Positions 19,259 to 27,906 of a stretch of 64,000 nucleotides of DNA are shown one piece after another. Within the stretch, counting starts at the first letter, position 1, and every line of letters begins with the position of its first letter. A program made the translations under genes and the position numbers. Origin of the DNA: Tsukamurella sputi (GTDB taxonomy: Bacteria > Actinomycetota > Actinomycetes > Mycobacteriales > Mycobacteriaceae); the NCBI RefSeq assembly GCF_007858445.1, contig NZ_VIGV01000009.1:1-64000 (forward strand), given 5' to 3'. The notes under the pieces were generated by a model that ran no database searches, was not told the DNA's origin, and was given only the letters and a program-made list of their open reading frames with translations.

Positions 19259-20902
19259 CTACCGCGAGGGTACGAGCGCCTCGTCCTCGTCGGTGGGCGT
19301 TTGCTCCGATTCGTGGCGGCCGCCGGCGACGAACAGGGCGATCACCGCGCCGACCAGGCAGATGCCCGCGGTCACCAGGAAGACCTCGCCGAACATCCGC
19401 GCGTAGGCCTCCTGGGTCTGCCGGGCGACGGCGACGATGGTCTTGGTGATGTCGCCCTGCGGGGCGATCTTCGGCATTCCGTCGACGATGGAGTTCAGGC
19501 GGTAGAAGCCGAAGGTCGTCAGCGCCGCGACGCCGATGAGCATGCCGCTCATGCGCGCCACCACCAACAGTGCCGAGGCGATGCCCGCCTGCGAGAGCGG
19601 GACCGCCCGCAGCGCCGCCGAGGACAACGGCCCGATCACCACGCCCAGGCCGAAGCCGGCGATGGCGAGCGAGGTGTCGAGCGCGGGGAGGAAGCCCAGG
19701 TAGTGCGCCGAGAGCACGTCGGTCGGCCAGGTCGCGATCAGCAGGTATCCACCGGCGGCGACGATCAGGCCGGCCACCGAGACGACCCGGTCGCCGACGC
19801 GGGTGGCGAGGAAGCCGCCGAGGATCGCGCCGACGGGCAGCGCGAGGAGGAACCGGACGAGGGTCAGCACCGCGGCGACACCGTCACGCTCGAGGACGGC
19901 GCGGGCGTAGATCTCGACGTCGACCAGGGTCACCATCAGCGCCGCTCCCGCGCATACCGAGGCACCGCCGGCGGCGAGGAAGGGCCGCACCCGCATCCCC
20001 GCGGTCTCGATGAGCTTCGTGCGGGCGGTGCTCTCCCACACCGCGAACAGGACGAAGGCGACCGCGGCGCCGAGCAGCAGCCACGCGCCGTTCGGCGGCA
20101 GGATGTTCACCCCGTCGGGCTCGGGGTTGTAGAGGCCGATCACCGACAGTCCGAGCGCGACGGCGAGCAGCAGTCCGCCGACCACGTCGACCTTCTGCTT
20201 GGACACGGCGCGCTTGGGGACGGTGAACTGCAGCAGCACCATCGCGAGGAGGGCGAGCGGCACGTTGACCCAGAAGACGACGCGCCAGGCGTCGTCGCGG
20301 GGCACCGACGCGATGTGGTTGTGCACGAGCGTCACGACGCCCACGCCGACAACGGGGCCGAGGACGCTCCCGAGCTCCTGCGCCGCGCCGACCCAGCCGA
20401 GCACGGCGGCCCGTCGGCGCGCGGGCCAGAGGTCGGCCGCCAGGGCCAGCGTCACGGGCAGCAGCGCGCCGCTCGCGACGCCCTGGACGACACGTCCCAC
20501 CAGCACCTGGTCGAGCGCCGTGACGTCGATGTCGATCCCGGTCAGGGGTACCTGGAAGGCGATCTCCAGCGTGCCCGCGAGCGCGGTGAGCACCGACCCG
20601 ACGATGAACAGCGCCAGGCTCGCCTGCAGCACCAGGCGACGGCCGAACCGGTCGGAAAGCCGCCCGAGCAGCGGCATCGCCGCGATGTATCCGAGCAGGT
20701 ACCAGGTGATGATCGGCGTCGCGAGCTGGATCCGGTTGATGGGGATGTCGACGCTGCGCATGATGTCCTCGAGGACCGAGACCACCACGTAGGTGTCGAG
20801 CGCGCCGAGCAGGACCGCCAGACCGGCGGCCCCCATGGCGACACCACGGCCCCGCACACCCCTGGGTGTGCCGGGCGCGTCGGGCGTCGCGGTGAGCGTC
20901 AC
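19259..20902 (-). CDS. P55-type MFS efflux transporter (LprG partner)
   Basis: A 547-residue, 14-TM major facilitator of the DHA2/EmrB-QacA type. Motif A appears after TM2 as GRLSDRFGRRLVLQ, and motif C-like GWVGAAQELGSVLGPVVG follows in TM5. It directly follows lprG with a 4-bp ATGA overlap, the arrangement of Rv1411c-Rv1410c in M. tuberculosis. There the pair moves triacylglycerol and lipoglycans across the envelope and affects drug tolerance. That context, more than the transporter sequence alone, supports the P55 call. The C-terminal tail is acidic and cytosolic. Confidence 0.85.
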   Translation of the reverse strand: MTLTATPDAPGTPRGVRGRGVAMGAAGLAVLLGALDTYVVVSVLEDIMRSVDIPINRIQLATPIITWYLLGYIAAMPLLGRLSDRFGRRLVLQASLALFIVGSVLTALAGTLEIAFQVPLTGIDIDVTALDQVLVGRVVQGVASGALLPVTLALAADLWPARRRAAVLGWVGAAQELGSVLGPVVGVGVVTLVHNHIASVPRDDAWRVVFWVNVPLALLAMVLLQFTVPKRAVSKQKVDVVGGLLLAVALGLSVIGLYNPEPDGVNILPPNGAWLLLGAAVAFVLFAVWESTARTKLIETAGMRVRPFLAAGGASVCAGAALMVTLVDVEIYARAVLERDGVAAVLTLVRFLLALPVGAILGGFLATRVGDRVVSVAGLIVAAGGYLLIATWPTDVLSAHYLGFLPALDTSLAIAGFGLGVVIGPLSSAALRAVPLSQAGIASALLVVARMSGMLIGVAALTTFGFYRLNSIVDGMPKIAPQGDITKTIVAVARQTQEAYARMFGEVFLVTAGICLVGAVIALFVAGGRHESEQTPTDEDEALVPSR

Positions 20903-21627
20903 TTCGCGGTCTTCGGGTCCAGCAGCGTGACCTTCTTACCCCAGTCCGAGAGGGTGACGGTCAGAGTGCCCGAGTCGAACCCGACGTTGGCGCGCACGAG
21001 GTTGTTCGGCGCGGCCTCCTGCACCCAGAAGGTCAGGGGGCGGTCGCCGAGCGCGGCCTTGGGCACGATGCCCGCCAGCGCGCTGCCCGGGATGATCCCG
21101 GAGATGCGGACGGCGTCGGTGCCGCCGATCTGCTCGCGGCCCTCGACCTTGGGGTCGCGGACCGAGGAGAGGAGCTTCGCGATACCGCGCTCGGGGTCGA
21201 GGATGGCCGAGGCGTCGTAGACATCGGCGGCCGGCCCGGTCCGGCCGTAGGCCTGCCCCGGCGCGAGCTGGACATAAAGGTCGCCGCCCGTGACGATGAA
21301 CTTCGCCTTGACCGCGGAACCTTGGTACACCACGTCCGCGTCGCCCTGCCCGCCGAGGTTCGGCTCGTTGGTGAGGTACGCGGAGACGCTCTTGACGGGC
21401 AGGTTCGGCACGGTGCCCTCCACGGAGAGGTCCAGTTGCACGTCGTGGAGGTTGCGGGCGGCCGCCGCGGAGGCGTCGATGACGGTCTTCGCGTCGGGCA
21501 GCGGCCCGTCGTTCACCTTCTGCCCTTCGCTCTTCGAGCAGCCGGCCAGGAGGCCGAGGACGGCGAGCAGGGCCGCCATCGTGGCGGCGGCGCGGAGCGC
21601 CGTGTGGCGAGTGTTACGCACGATCAT
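20899..21627 (-). CDS. lprG: LprG-family lipoprotein
   Basis: A 242-residue lipoprotein of the LppX/LprAFG family. The signal peptide ends in the lipobox LLAGC with Cys30 as the acylated residue. The mature part has the family pattern AAAARNLHDVQLDLSVEG, GDADVVYQGS, DLYVQLAPGQAYGRTG, VSGIIPGSAL-like RISGIIPGSAL, and AALGDRPLTFWV, which build the half-barrel with a large acyl-chain pocket. LprG binds triacylated lipids and passes them toward the outer membrane with P55. It begins 38 bp from the divergent trmB start, so the two promoters share this gap. Confidence 0.92.
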   Translation of the reverse strand: MIVRNTRHTALRAAATMAALLAVLGLLAGCSKSEGQKVNDGPLPDAKTVIDASAAAARNLHDVQLDLSVEGTVPNLPVKSVSAYLTNEPNLGGQGDADVVYQGSAVKAKFIVTGGDLYVQLAPGQAYGRTGPAADVYDASAILDPERGIAKLLSSVRDPKVEGREQIGGTDAVRISGIIPGSALAGIVPKAALGDRPLTFWVQEAAPNNLVRANVGFDSGTLTVTLSDWGKKVTLLDPKTAK

Positions 21628-21664
21628 GCGGCCAATGCTAAGTCACAACCGGGAAGCTGGGACG

Positions 21665-22465
21665 ATGGAGAGCGTGCCCCAGTCCCAGGATCCCCGAGCC
21701 GAGCACCGTCGGCTGTACCCGCGAGTAACCAGCTTCCGCTCGCGCCGCGCCTCCCTCACTCCCGCCCAGCAGCTGGCGATGGACACCGGCTGGGAGACCC
21801 TCGGCCGGGACATCCCGCCCGCCTCTCCCCAGGTCGACGGTGCGCCCGACGGGGCCTTCCCGGCACCGTCGCACCCCCTGGACGCGGAGGCCTGGTTCGG
21901 GCGTAAGGCACCGCTCATCGTGGAGATCGGGTCCGGCACGGGCACGTCGACGTGGGCGATGGCGCAGGCCGAACCGGAGAACGACGTGGTGGCCGTCGAG
22001 GTCTACCTGCCCGGCATCGCGCAGCTCGTCGGCGCCGTGCAGCGCGCCGGCCTGACGAACGTGCGGGTCGTGCGGGGCGACGGGGTCGCGATGCTCGAGG
22101 ACATGATCGCGCCGGGGTCGCTGACCGGCGTGCGCGTCTACTTCCCGGACCCGTGGCCGAAGGCCCGTCACCACAAGCGCCGCCTGCTCCAGCCGCGCAT
22201 GTTCTCCCTGATCGCGGACCGTCTGCGTATCGGAGGGATTCTGCACGTGGCCACCGATCATGCAGACTATGCAGAGGCGATTGCGGAGACCGCACCCTTG
22301 GAGCCGCTGCTGCGGCCCGTCGTGCTGCCGCCGCGGCTCGCCGACGCCGGGCTGCCGATCTCCGTCGACCGCCCGGTGACCAAGTTCCAGGACAAGGCCG
22401 CGCAGGTGGGCCGCGAGATCCACGAGTTCGTATGGGAGCGCGTGGAGGAAGGAGAGGTGCGGTGA
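21665..22465 (+). CDS. trmB: tRNA (guanine-N7)-methyltransferase TrmB
   Basis: A 266-residue SAM-dependent methyltransferase that makes m7G46 in tRNA. The SAM-binding motif is IVEIGSGTGTSTWAMA near residue 84-99, followed by the acidic VVAVEVY strand, and the catalytic family signature FPDPWPKARHHKRR near 159. The ATG at 21665 (MESVPQSQ) lies only 38 bp from the divergent lprG start. The ATG at 21626 would overlap lprG and adds no conserved sequence. Its stop overlaps the GTG of the NYN gene by 4 bp, and mmpL3 follows, matching the mycobacterial Rv0208c-Rv0207c-Rv0206c cluster. Confidence 0.93.
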   Translation: MESVPQSQDPRAEHRRLYPRVTSFRSRRASLTPAQQLAMDTGWETLGRDIPPASPQVDGAPDGAFPAPSHPLDAEAWFGRKAPLIVEIGSGTGTSTWAMAQAEPENDVVAVEVYLPGIAQLVGAVQRAGLTNVRVVRGDGVAMLEDMIAPGSLTGVRVYFPDPWPKARHHKRRLLQPRMFSLIADRLRIGGILHVATDHADYAEAIAETAPLEPLLRPVVLPPRLADAGLPISVDRPVTKFQDKAAQVGREIHEFVWERVEEGEVR

Positions 22466-23124
22466 CTCCGATCGACGCACCCGCCGACCCGCAGCCCGAC
22501 ACGGCCGAGCGCGTCCTGCTCGTCTGGGACGCGCCCAACCTCGACATGGGGCTCGGCTCCATCCTCGGCGGCCGCCCCACGGCTGCTCACCGCCCGCGGT
22601 TCGACGCCCTGGGCCGCTGGCTCCTCGAGTACACGGCGAGCCTGGAATCGGACACGGACACCAGGCTCGAGCCCGAGGCCACCGTCTTCACCAACATCGC
22701 GCCCGGCAGCGCCGACGTGGTCCGGCCCTGGGTCGAGGCCCTGCGCAACGTGGGCTACGCCGTCTTCGCTAAGCCCAAGGTCGACGAGGACAGCGATGTC
22801 GACGACGACATGCTCGATCACATCGACGTCCGGCGGTACTCGCCCGGGCTCGGTGGCCTCATCGTGGCCTCCGCGGACGGCCAGGCCTTCCGCGAACCGC
22901 TGGAGGAGATCGCGGGGACCGGGGTCCCGGTAACCGTCCTCGGGTTCCGTGAGCACGCCGCCTGGGCGTTGGCTTCACCTACTCTGGAGTTCGTCGATCT
23001 CGAAGACATCGCCGGGGTGTTCCGCGAGCCGCTGCCACGAGTGAGCCTCGATTCGCTGCCCGACGAGGGTGCGTGGCTGCAGCCGTTCCGTCCCCTGTCT
23101 TCGCTACTTTCGAGCCGGGCCTAG
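22462..23124 (+). CDS. NYN-domain (PIN-like) protein, Rv0207c type
   Basis: A 220-residue protein with the NYN fold, a PIN-related nuclease domain. The first strand reads RVLLVWDAPNLDMGLG with Asp23 and Asn26 in the usual active-site position. Further acidic residues occur in KPKVDEDSDVDDDMLDHID and LIVASADGQAF. These are the positions that bind metal in the family. RNA is the likely substrate, but this is not shown here. The GTG at 22462 overlaps the trmB stop (GTGA), and the upstream AGGAAGGAGAGG is a strong ribosome site. It sits between trmB and mmpL3 as in mycobacteria. Confidence 0.85.
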   Translation: MTPIDAPADPQPDTAERVLLVWDAPNLDMGLGSILGGRPTAAHRPRFDALGRWLLEYTASLESDTDTRLEPEATVFTNIAPGSADVVRPWVEALRNVGYAVFAKPKVDEDSDVDDDMLDHIDVRRYSPGLGGLIVASADGQAFREPLEEIAGTGVPVTVLGFREHAAWALASPTLEFVDLEDIAGVFREPLPRVSLDSLPDEGAWLQPFRPLSSLLSSRA

Positions 23125-23158
23125 CCCTAGAACCGGCCACCGGAAAGGAAATTCTCGC

Positions 23159-26100
23159 TTGTTCGCAGCGATAGGACGCTTCACGTACGCGTTCCGATAC
23201 ACGATCGTCGCCGTCCTCTTCGTGTCGATCGCCGTCACCGGCGCCTGGGGCTTCCTGGGCCTCGGCGCGAAGACCAAGATGAACGGTCTCTACGACGACG
23301 CCAGTGACTCCGTCGCTGCCGCCCAGGTCACCGACAAGGCCAACGGTCGCGAGATGCAGCCGGACATCCTGGTGCTGATCAAGCCGGCGGACGGCAAGAA
23401 GATCACCGACCCGGACGTTCAGAAGGCCGTCGAGAAGACACGCCAGGACATCCTGGACAAGTACGCGACGGGTCCCGATTCCAAGCTGAACCCGACCAAC
23501 GAGAAGGACCCGCAGGAGAGCTCCCTCAGCTACACGATGTTCGCGCCCGGGGCTCCCAAGGCCTCGGAACCGCTCTTCGAGAAGTTCACCCGCACCGACG
23601 CCAAGGGCGATACGTGGGGCTTCTTCACGCTGCCCATGCGTTCCGCGGACGATACGCAGCGCGGCAAGGACTGGGTGGAGATCCAGCAGCCGCTGATGGA
23701 CATCCTCCGCGCGGACGCGAACAAGCCGGTCTTCCAGGCCCAGGTGGCCGGCCTGGTCCCCGTGACCTCCGAGGTCACCGAGGGCGTGCAGAAGGACCAG
23801 AAGAAGGCCGAGATCATCGCCCTGCCGCTGGTCGCGATCGTGCTCTTCTTCGTCTACGGCGGCATCGTCGCCGCGGTCCTGCCGATGATCATCGGCGTCC
23901 TGACCATCGGTGCGTCGATGGCCATCGCCTCGGTGATGGCGGACTTCATGGACGTCAACCTCTTCGTCGGCCCGATCATCTCGCTGATCGGCCTGGGCAT
24001 CGCCCACGACTACGGCCTGTTCATGGTGTCCAGATTCAGGGAGGAGCTGGACGAGGGCTACGACACACCGACGGCTGTCAGACGCACGGTGATGACGGCC
24101 GGCCGAACCGTCATCATGTCGTCGCTGCTCATCGTCGCGGCGCTGGCGTGTCTGTACATCTCGCCGCTGGGCCTGCTCACGTCGATGGCGACGGGCGCCC
24201 TGCTCGGCGTCTTCATCGCCGCCCTGCTGTCCCTGGTCCTCCTGCCCGCGATGCTCGCGGTGCTGGGGCCGCGGGTCTTCGCGCTGAGCTTCCACTGGTT
24301 CCTCACCATCTTCGACTCGTGGAAGCTGCCGCTGATCGGCGGCGTCATCCACTGGGCCGCGGAGAAGACGGGGCGCGCCAAGACCAAGGCCAACATCGAG
24401 GCCGGCATGTGGGGCAAGGTGACCGACGCGGTCATGAAGCGCCCGAAGACCGCCATCGTCGGCGTCGTGACGCTGCTGCTCGCGATCTGCATCCCGATCG
24501 TCGGGCTGCAGTTCGGCGGCATCTCGCAGACCTACCTGCCGCCGACCAACGAGACCCGCCAGGCGCAGGACAAGTTCCAGGAGCTCTTCCCGGACAACAC
24601 CGGGCAGCCGGTGAAGATCGTCTTCACCAACGCCAGCGATGCCCAGATCAAGCAGGTGCTCGACGAGGCGAACAAGATCCCCGGCTTCACCCACTCGAAC
24701 CCGGCGGATCCGAACTCGGCCCGGTTCAGTGCGGCGACCGCCGCCGTCGACACCGTCAAGGGCACCTCGGACAAGCTCGAGGTGCGCGGCCAGCAGGTGT
24801 CGGTGCGCATGTCGAACGGCAGCATGCAGAACCCCAACGACACCGAAGCCGTGGGCGAGGCCGTGACGGCACTGCGCGGCATCAAGATGGACGGCGCCGA
24901 TCCGAGCAAGGGCGTCGGCTTCCTGGTCGGCGGCATGCCGGTGCTCCAGCAGGACTCGATCGACTCGATGCTCAACCTGCTGCCGATGCTGATGTTCCTG
25001 CTCGTGGTGGTCACCACGATCGCCATGTTCCTGGCCTTCGGCTCGCTGACGCTGCCGCTCAAGGCCGTGCTCATGTCGCTGCTGTCCCTCGGCTCGACGC
25101 TCGGCTTCCTCACGTGGATGTTCGTCGACGGCCACGGCGGCGATCTGTTCAACTTCACCGGCGGCCCGATGATGGCGCCCGTGCTGGTGCTGGTGATCGC
25201 GGTGGTCTTCGGCCTCAGTACGGACTACGAGGTCTTCGTGATCTCCCGCATGATCGAGGAACGCGCGGGCGGAGCCACCACGAACCAGGCGATCCGCGCG
25301 GGTACGGCCAACACCGGTCGCATCATCACCGCGGCGGCCGTGCTGCTCGCGTGCGTCGCGGCGGCCTTCGCCACCTCCGACCTGGTCATGCTGAAGTACG
25401 TCTCCTTCGGCCTGATGTTCGCGCTGCTCATCGACGCGACCGTGGTCCGCATGGTGCTCGTCCCCGCGGTGATGAAGCTGCTCGGCGACGACTCCTGGTG
25501 GGCGCCGAACTGGATGCGCAAGATCCAGGAGGCCGTGGGCCTCGGCGAGACCTCGCTGCCGGCCGAGACCCGCGACGGCCGCCCGCTGTCGTCGGTCAAG
25601 CCCGCGACCGCCGGGCCCGGTAAGGCCGCACCGGCGCTGGTCGGGGCGGGTGCGCCCGCCTCCGCCACGAGGGCGCCCGCGGCACCGGAGGACGGCAGGC
25701 TCCATCCGCCGGCGAACCTTCCCGACGTGCGTCCGGCCCGCCCGACCCCGGTCGGCCCCGGACCCCGTCGTCCCGGTCCCCCGCCCGGCTTCTCGGGCCG
25801 GTTGGAGCTGCCGCCGCGCCCGTCGGCGCCCACGCAGCGCCCGCCGCAGGATCCGCGGAGCTACCAGCAGCCGGTGCCGGGCCGCGGCCCGCAGCAGGGC
25901 CAGGCTCCCGGCCAGGGCCAGCGGCACCGTCAGGGCCCGCCTCCCGGACCGCAGGGCCCCGGTGGCCCCCAGGGGCCGCGCCCGAGTGGTCCGATCGGCC
26001 CGGGCCCGAGCGGCCCGATGCCGCGGCAGCAGCGGCCGGGTGGCCCGCAGGGCGGTCCGCAGGGCCCGCGCCAGCCGTACCCGCCGCGGCCGCAGGGTCC

Positions 26101-26176
26101 GGGTGGCCCGCAGGGGCCGCGCCCCGGCGGACCGCGCGACAGCGGACCGTTCCCGGGCCGCGATCAGGAGCGCTGA
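23159..26176 (+). CDS. mmpL3: MmpL3 trehalose monomycolate flippase/exporter
   Basis: A 1005-residue RND transporter that moves trehalose monomycolate across the inner membrane for mycolate layer assembly. It has two MMPL repeats, each with six TM helices and a large periplasmic domain. The proton-relay Asp-Tyr pairs are both present: Asp284-Tyr285 in GIAHDYGLFMVSRF and Asp689-Tyr690 in FGLSTDYEVFVIS. The C-terminal ~180 residues are a Pro/Gly/Arg/Gln-rich cytosolic tail. TTG at 23159 is the best start (LFAAIGRFTYAFRY aligns with the MFAWWGR start of M. tuberculosis MmpL3), with GGAAAGGAA 8 bases upstream; the open frame further upstream overlaps the NYN gene. A strong terminator follows. Confidence 0.95.
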   Translation: MFAAIGRFTYAFRYTIVAVLFVSIAVTGAWGFLGLGAKTKMNGLYDDASDSVAAAQVTDKANGREMQPDILVLIKPADGKKITDPDVQKAVEKTRQDILDKYATGPDSKLNPTNEKDPQESSLSYTMFAPGAPKASEPLFEKFTRTDAKGDTWGFFTLPMRSADDTQRGKDWVEIQQPLMDILRADANKPVFQAQVAGLVPVTSEVTEGVQKDQKKAEIIALPLVAIVLFFVYGGIVAAVLPMIIGVLTIGASMAIASVMADFMDVNLFVGPIISLIGLGIAHDYGLFMVSRFREELDEGYDTPTAVRRTVMTAGRTVIMSSLLIVAALACLYISPLGLLTSMATGALLGVFIAALLSLVLLPAMLAVLGPRVFALSFHWFLTIFDSWKLPLIGGVIHWAAEKTGRAKTKANIEAGMWGKVTDAVMKRPKTAIVGVVTLLLAICIPIVGLQFGGISQTYLPPTNETRQAQDKFQELFPDNTGQPVKIVFTNASDAQIKQVLDEANKIPGFTHSNPADPNSARFSAATAAVDTVKGTSDKLEVRGQQVSVRMSNGSMQNPNDTEAVGEAVTALRGIKMDGADPSKGVGFLVGGMPVLQQDSIDSMLNLLPMLMFLLVVVTTIAMFLAFGSLTLPLKAVLMSLLSLGSTLGFLTWMFVDGHGGDLFNFTGGPMMAPVLVLVIAVVFGLSTDYEVFVISRMIEERAGGATTNQAIRAGTANTGRIITAAAVLLACVAAAFATSDLVMLKYVSFGLMFALLIDATVVRMVLVPAVMKLLGDDSWWAPNWMRKIQEAVGLGETSLPAETRDGRPLSSVKPATAGPGKAAPALVGAGAPASATRAPAAPEDGRLHPPANLPDVRPARPTPVGPGPRRPGPPPGFSGRLELPPRPSAPTQRPPQDPRSYQQPVPGRGPQQGQAPGQGQRHRQGPPPGPQGPGGPQGPRPSGPIGPGPSGPMPRQQRPGGPQGGPQGPRQPYPPRPQGPGGPQGPRPGGPRDSGPFPGRDQER

Positions 26177-26191
26177 CCCGATCGATCGACG

Positions 26192-26224
26192 GTGCCCCGT
26201 AGGACTTCAGGTCCTACGGGGCAC
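26192..26224 (+). terminator. Terminator after mmpL3
   Basis: A perfect 14-bp stem (GTGCCCCGTAGGAC) over a 5-base loop is followed by TGTTGTTT, so both hairpin and T-rich tail are present. It begins 16 bp after the mmpL3 stop codon. Confidence 0.9.
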
Positions 26225-26301
26225 TGTTGTTTCGGGACTCGGGCCGCCCGCCGTCCCGGGGGGCGACGGTGCCGGCGCGGATGCCCGATGTGGGAACGCA
26301 A

Positions 26302-26347
26302 GAATCCGGCCCCACTACCCGCTGAACGGGGTCGTGGGGCCGGATTC
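26302..26347 (-). terminator. Hairpin downstream of the 100-residue gene
   Basis: A perfect 14-bp inverted repeat (GAATCCGGCCCCAC) is separated by an 18-base loop. It lies just beyond the stop of the minus-strand gene at 26370 and facing the mmpL3 terminator, so it most likely ends the desaturase-side transcript. Confidence 0.7.
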
Positions 26348-26369
26348 GGCCGTTCCTATCGAGGAGCTG

Positions 26370-26672
26370 TCAGCTCCGACCGGCTTCGGGAGAGTCGCCG
26401 GCGGGCGCGTCGGGCCCGGGCGCCGGAGGCTCGTCCGACGAGGCCGCCGCGGACGGCGAGGCCGGTCGCGGCGCCCCGGCCTGCCGGGCCTCGTCCGCGG
26501 CCGCGGCCTTGGCCGCCTGCCGCATCTCCAGGGCGTCGCTCACGGCGTCGCCGATCTCCCGCGCGACGTCGGCGACCGCGGTCGTGATGATGGTCGCGAT
26601 CCGGCCGACGCGGATGGACGTCGACTCGATCGCCTCCTGCGCCGCGTCCTTGCGCCGCTCGAGCTTGCCCAC
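26370..26672 (-). CDS. Small hypothetical protein with helical N-terminus and disordered tail
   Basis: A 100-residue protein starting at GTG 26672 with GAGGAGGAG a few bases upstream, a very strong ribosome site. Residues 1-60 (MGKLERRKDAAQEAI..., ATIITTAVADVAREIGDAVSDALEM) are amphipathic helix; the remaining 40 are Ala/Pro/Ser/Asp-rich and probably disordered. There is no signal peptide or clear TM helix. It follows the desaturase gene by 36 bp on the same strand and could be part of that operon. I do not recognise a family. Confidence 0.6.
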   Translation of the reverse strand: MGKLERRKDAAQEAIESTSIRVGRIATIITTAVADVAREIGDAVSDALEMRQAAKAAAADEARQAGAPRPASPSAAASSDEPPAPGPDAPAGDSPEAGRS

Positions 26673-26708
26673 GTCGCCTCCTCCTCATGCGCTCCGGTGA
26701 GATCCGGC

Positions 26709-27881
26709 CTAGACCGACACCATCTCACGCTCGGCGGCGCGCTGCCAGCCCGCCTTGGCGAGGGCCTTCGACGCCGCGTCCTCGTGCCGGGCGCGCTCGA
26801 TGGTCACGGCCAGGTCCGGCTCCTGCTTGGTCCAGCGGTTCGGCAGCGAGAGCTTGGCGATCTTCTTCCACGTCGAGCCGAGCTGGCCGCGCAGCGAGCC
26901 CGTGTTGTAGGGCAGGCCGAACTCCTCGCACGTCGCGCGGACCTCGGCGGCGATCTCCGGGTAGCGGTTGGCGGGGATGTCGGGGAACAGGTGGTGCTCG
27001 ATCTGGAAGCTGAGGTTGCCGCTCATGATGTGGAACAGGCGGCCGCCGTCGATGTTGGCGGAGCCCAGCATCTGCCGCACGTACCACTCGCCGCGGGTCT
27101 CGTCGGCCGTCTCCTCCTTGGTGAAGGTCTGCACGCCCGACGGGAAGTGACCGCAGAAGATGATGGAGAAGGTCCACAGGTTGCGGATCAGGTTGGCGGA
27201 CATGTTGCCCAGGAAGGTCAGCGGGAACAGCGGGCCGGTGAGAGCCGGGAAGATGACGTAGTCCTTGAGCACCTGCTTGCCGGCCTTCTTCCGCATGCCG
27301 GCCACGAGCTCCTTGATGTCGCCCCACTTGCGCTCACCCTTGACGATCCGCTCGGCCTCCAGGTCGTGCAGCATGACGCCCCACTGGAAGAGCACCATGA
27401 GCGCGCTCGCGTAGGCGAGGTTGCCGAGGTAGTAGGGGTGCCACTTCTGCTCGGGCGCCATGCGCAGGATGCCGTAGCCGATGTCGCGGTCCATGTCGAG
27501 CACGTTGGTGAACGTGTGGTGCAGGTAGTTGTGGCTGTGCTTCCACTGGTCGGCGGGGCACACGGTGTCCCACTCGAACTCGCGGGAGTTCAGGCCCGGC
27601 TCACGCATCCAGTCGTACTGGCCGTGCATGACGTTGTGGCCGATCTCCATGTTGTCGAGGATCTTCGACACGCCGAGGGAGCCGACGGCCAGCGGCCACA
27701 GCGGTGGCAGGTACATCATGGCGCGGCCGGCGATCTCGAAACCGCGCTGCGCGCGGACGATCTTGTAGATGTACTCGCGGTCCTTCTCGCCGAGATCGCT
27801 CAGGATGCGGGTGCGGATGGCGTCGAAGCGCTCGCCGATCGCCTCGACCTGCTCGGCGGTGAGGGTGATGTGCTCGGTCAT
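26709..27881 (-). CDS. Acyl-CoA desaturase, DesA3 type
   Basis: A 390-residue integral membrane di-iron desaturase, expected to introduce a cis double bond into a saturated acyl-CoA. The three histidine boxes are present: H82-N-V-M-H86, H117-NYL-H121-H122, and QIEHHLFPD near residue 297. Hydrophobic pairs around residues 55-70, 155-175 and 205-240 suit the family. GGGGAG lies 5 bases before the ATG. It follows the ferredoxin-reductase-like gene by 25 bp, the order of Rv3230c-Rv3229c in M. tuberculosis, where the first gene supplies electrons to the stearoyl-CoA delta-9 desaturase DesA3. Position of the double bond here is inferred from that relation. Confidence 0.9.
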   Translation of the reverse strand: MTEHITLTAEQVEAIGERFDAIRTRILSDLGEKDREYIYKIVRAQRGFEIAGRAMMYLPPLWPLAVGSLGVSKILDNMEIGHNVMHGQYDWMREPGLNSREFEWDTVCPADQWKHSHNYLHHTFTNVLDMDRDIGYGILRMAPEQKWHPYYLGNLAYASALMVLFQWGVMLHDLEAERIVKGERKWGDIKELVAGMRKKAGKQVLKDYVIFPALTGPLFPLTFLGNMSANLIRNLWTFSIIFCGHFPSGVQTFTKEETADETRGEWYVRQMLGSANIDGGRLFHIMSGNLSFQIEHHLFPDIPANRYPEIAAEVRATCEEFGLPYNTGSLRGQLGSTWKKIAKLSLPNRWTKQEPDLAVTIERARHEDAASKALAKAGWQRAAEREMVSV

Positions 27882-27906
27882 GATTTCTCCCCTTCGAAGA
27901 TGGTGG

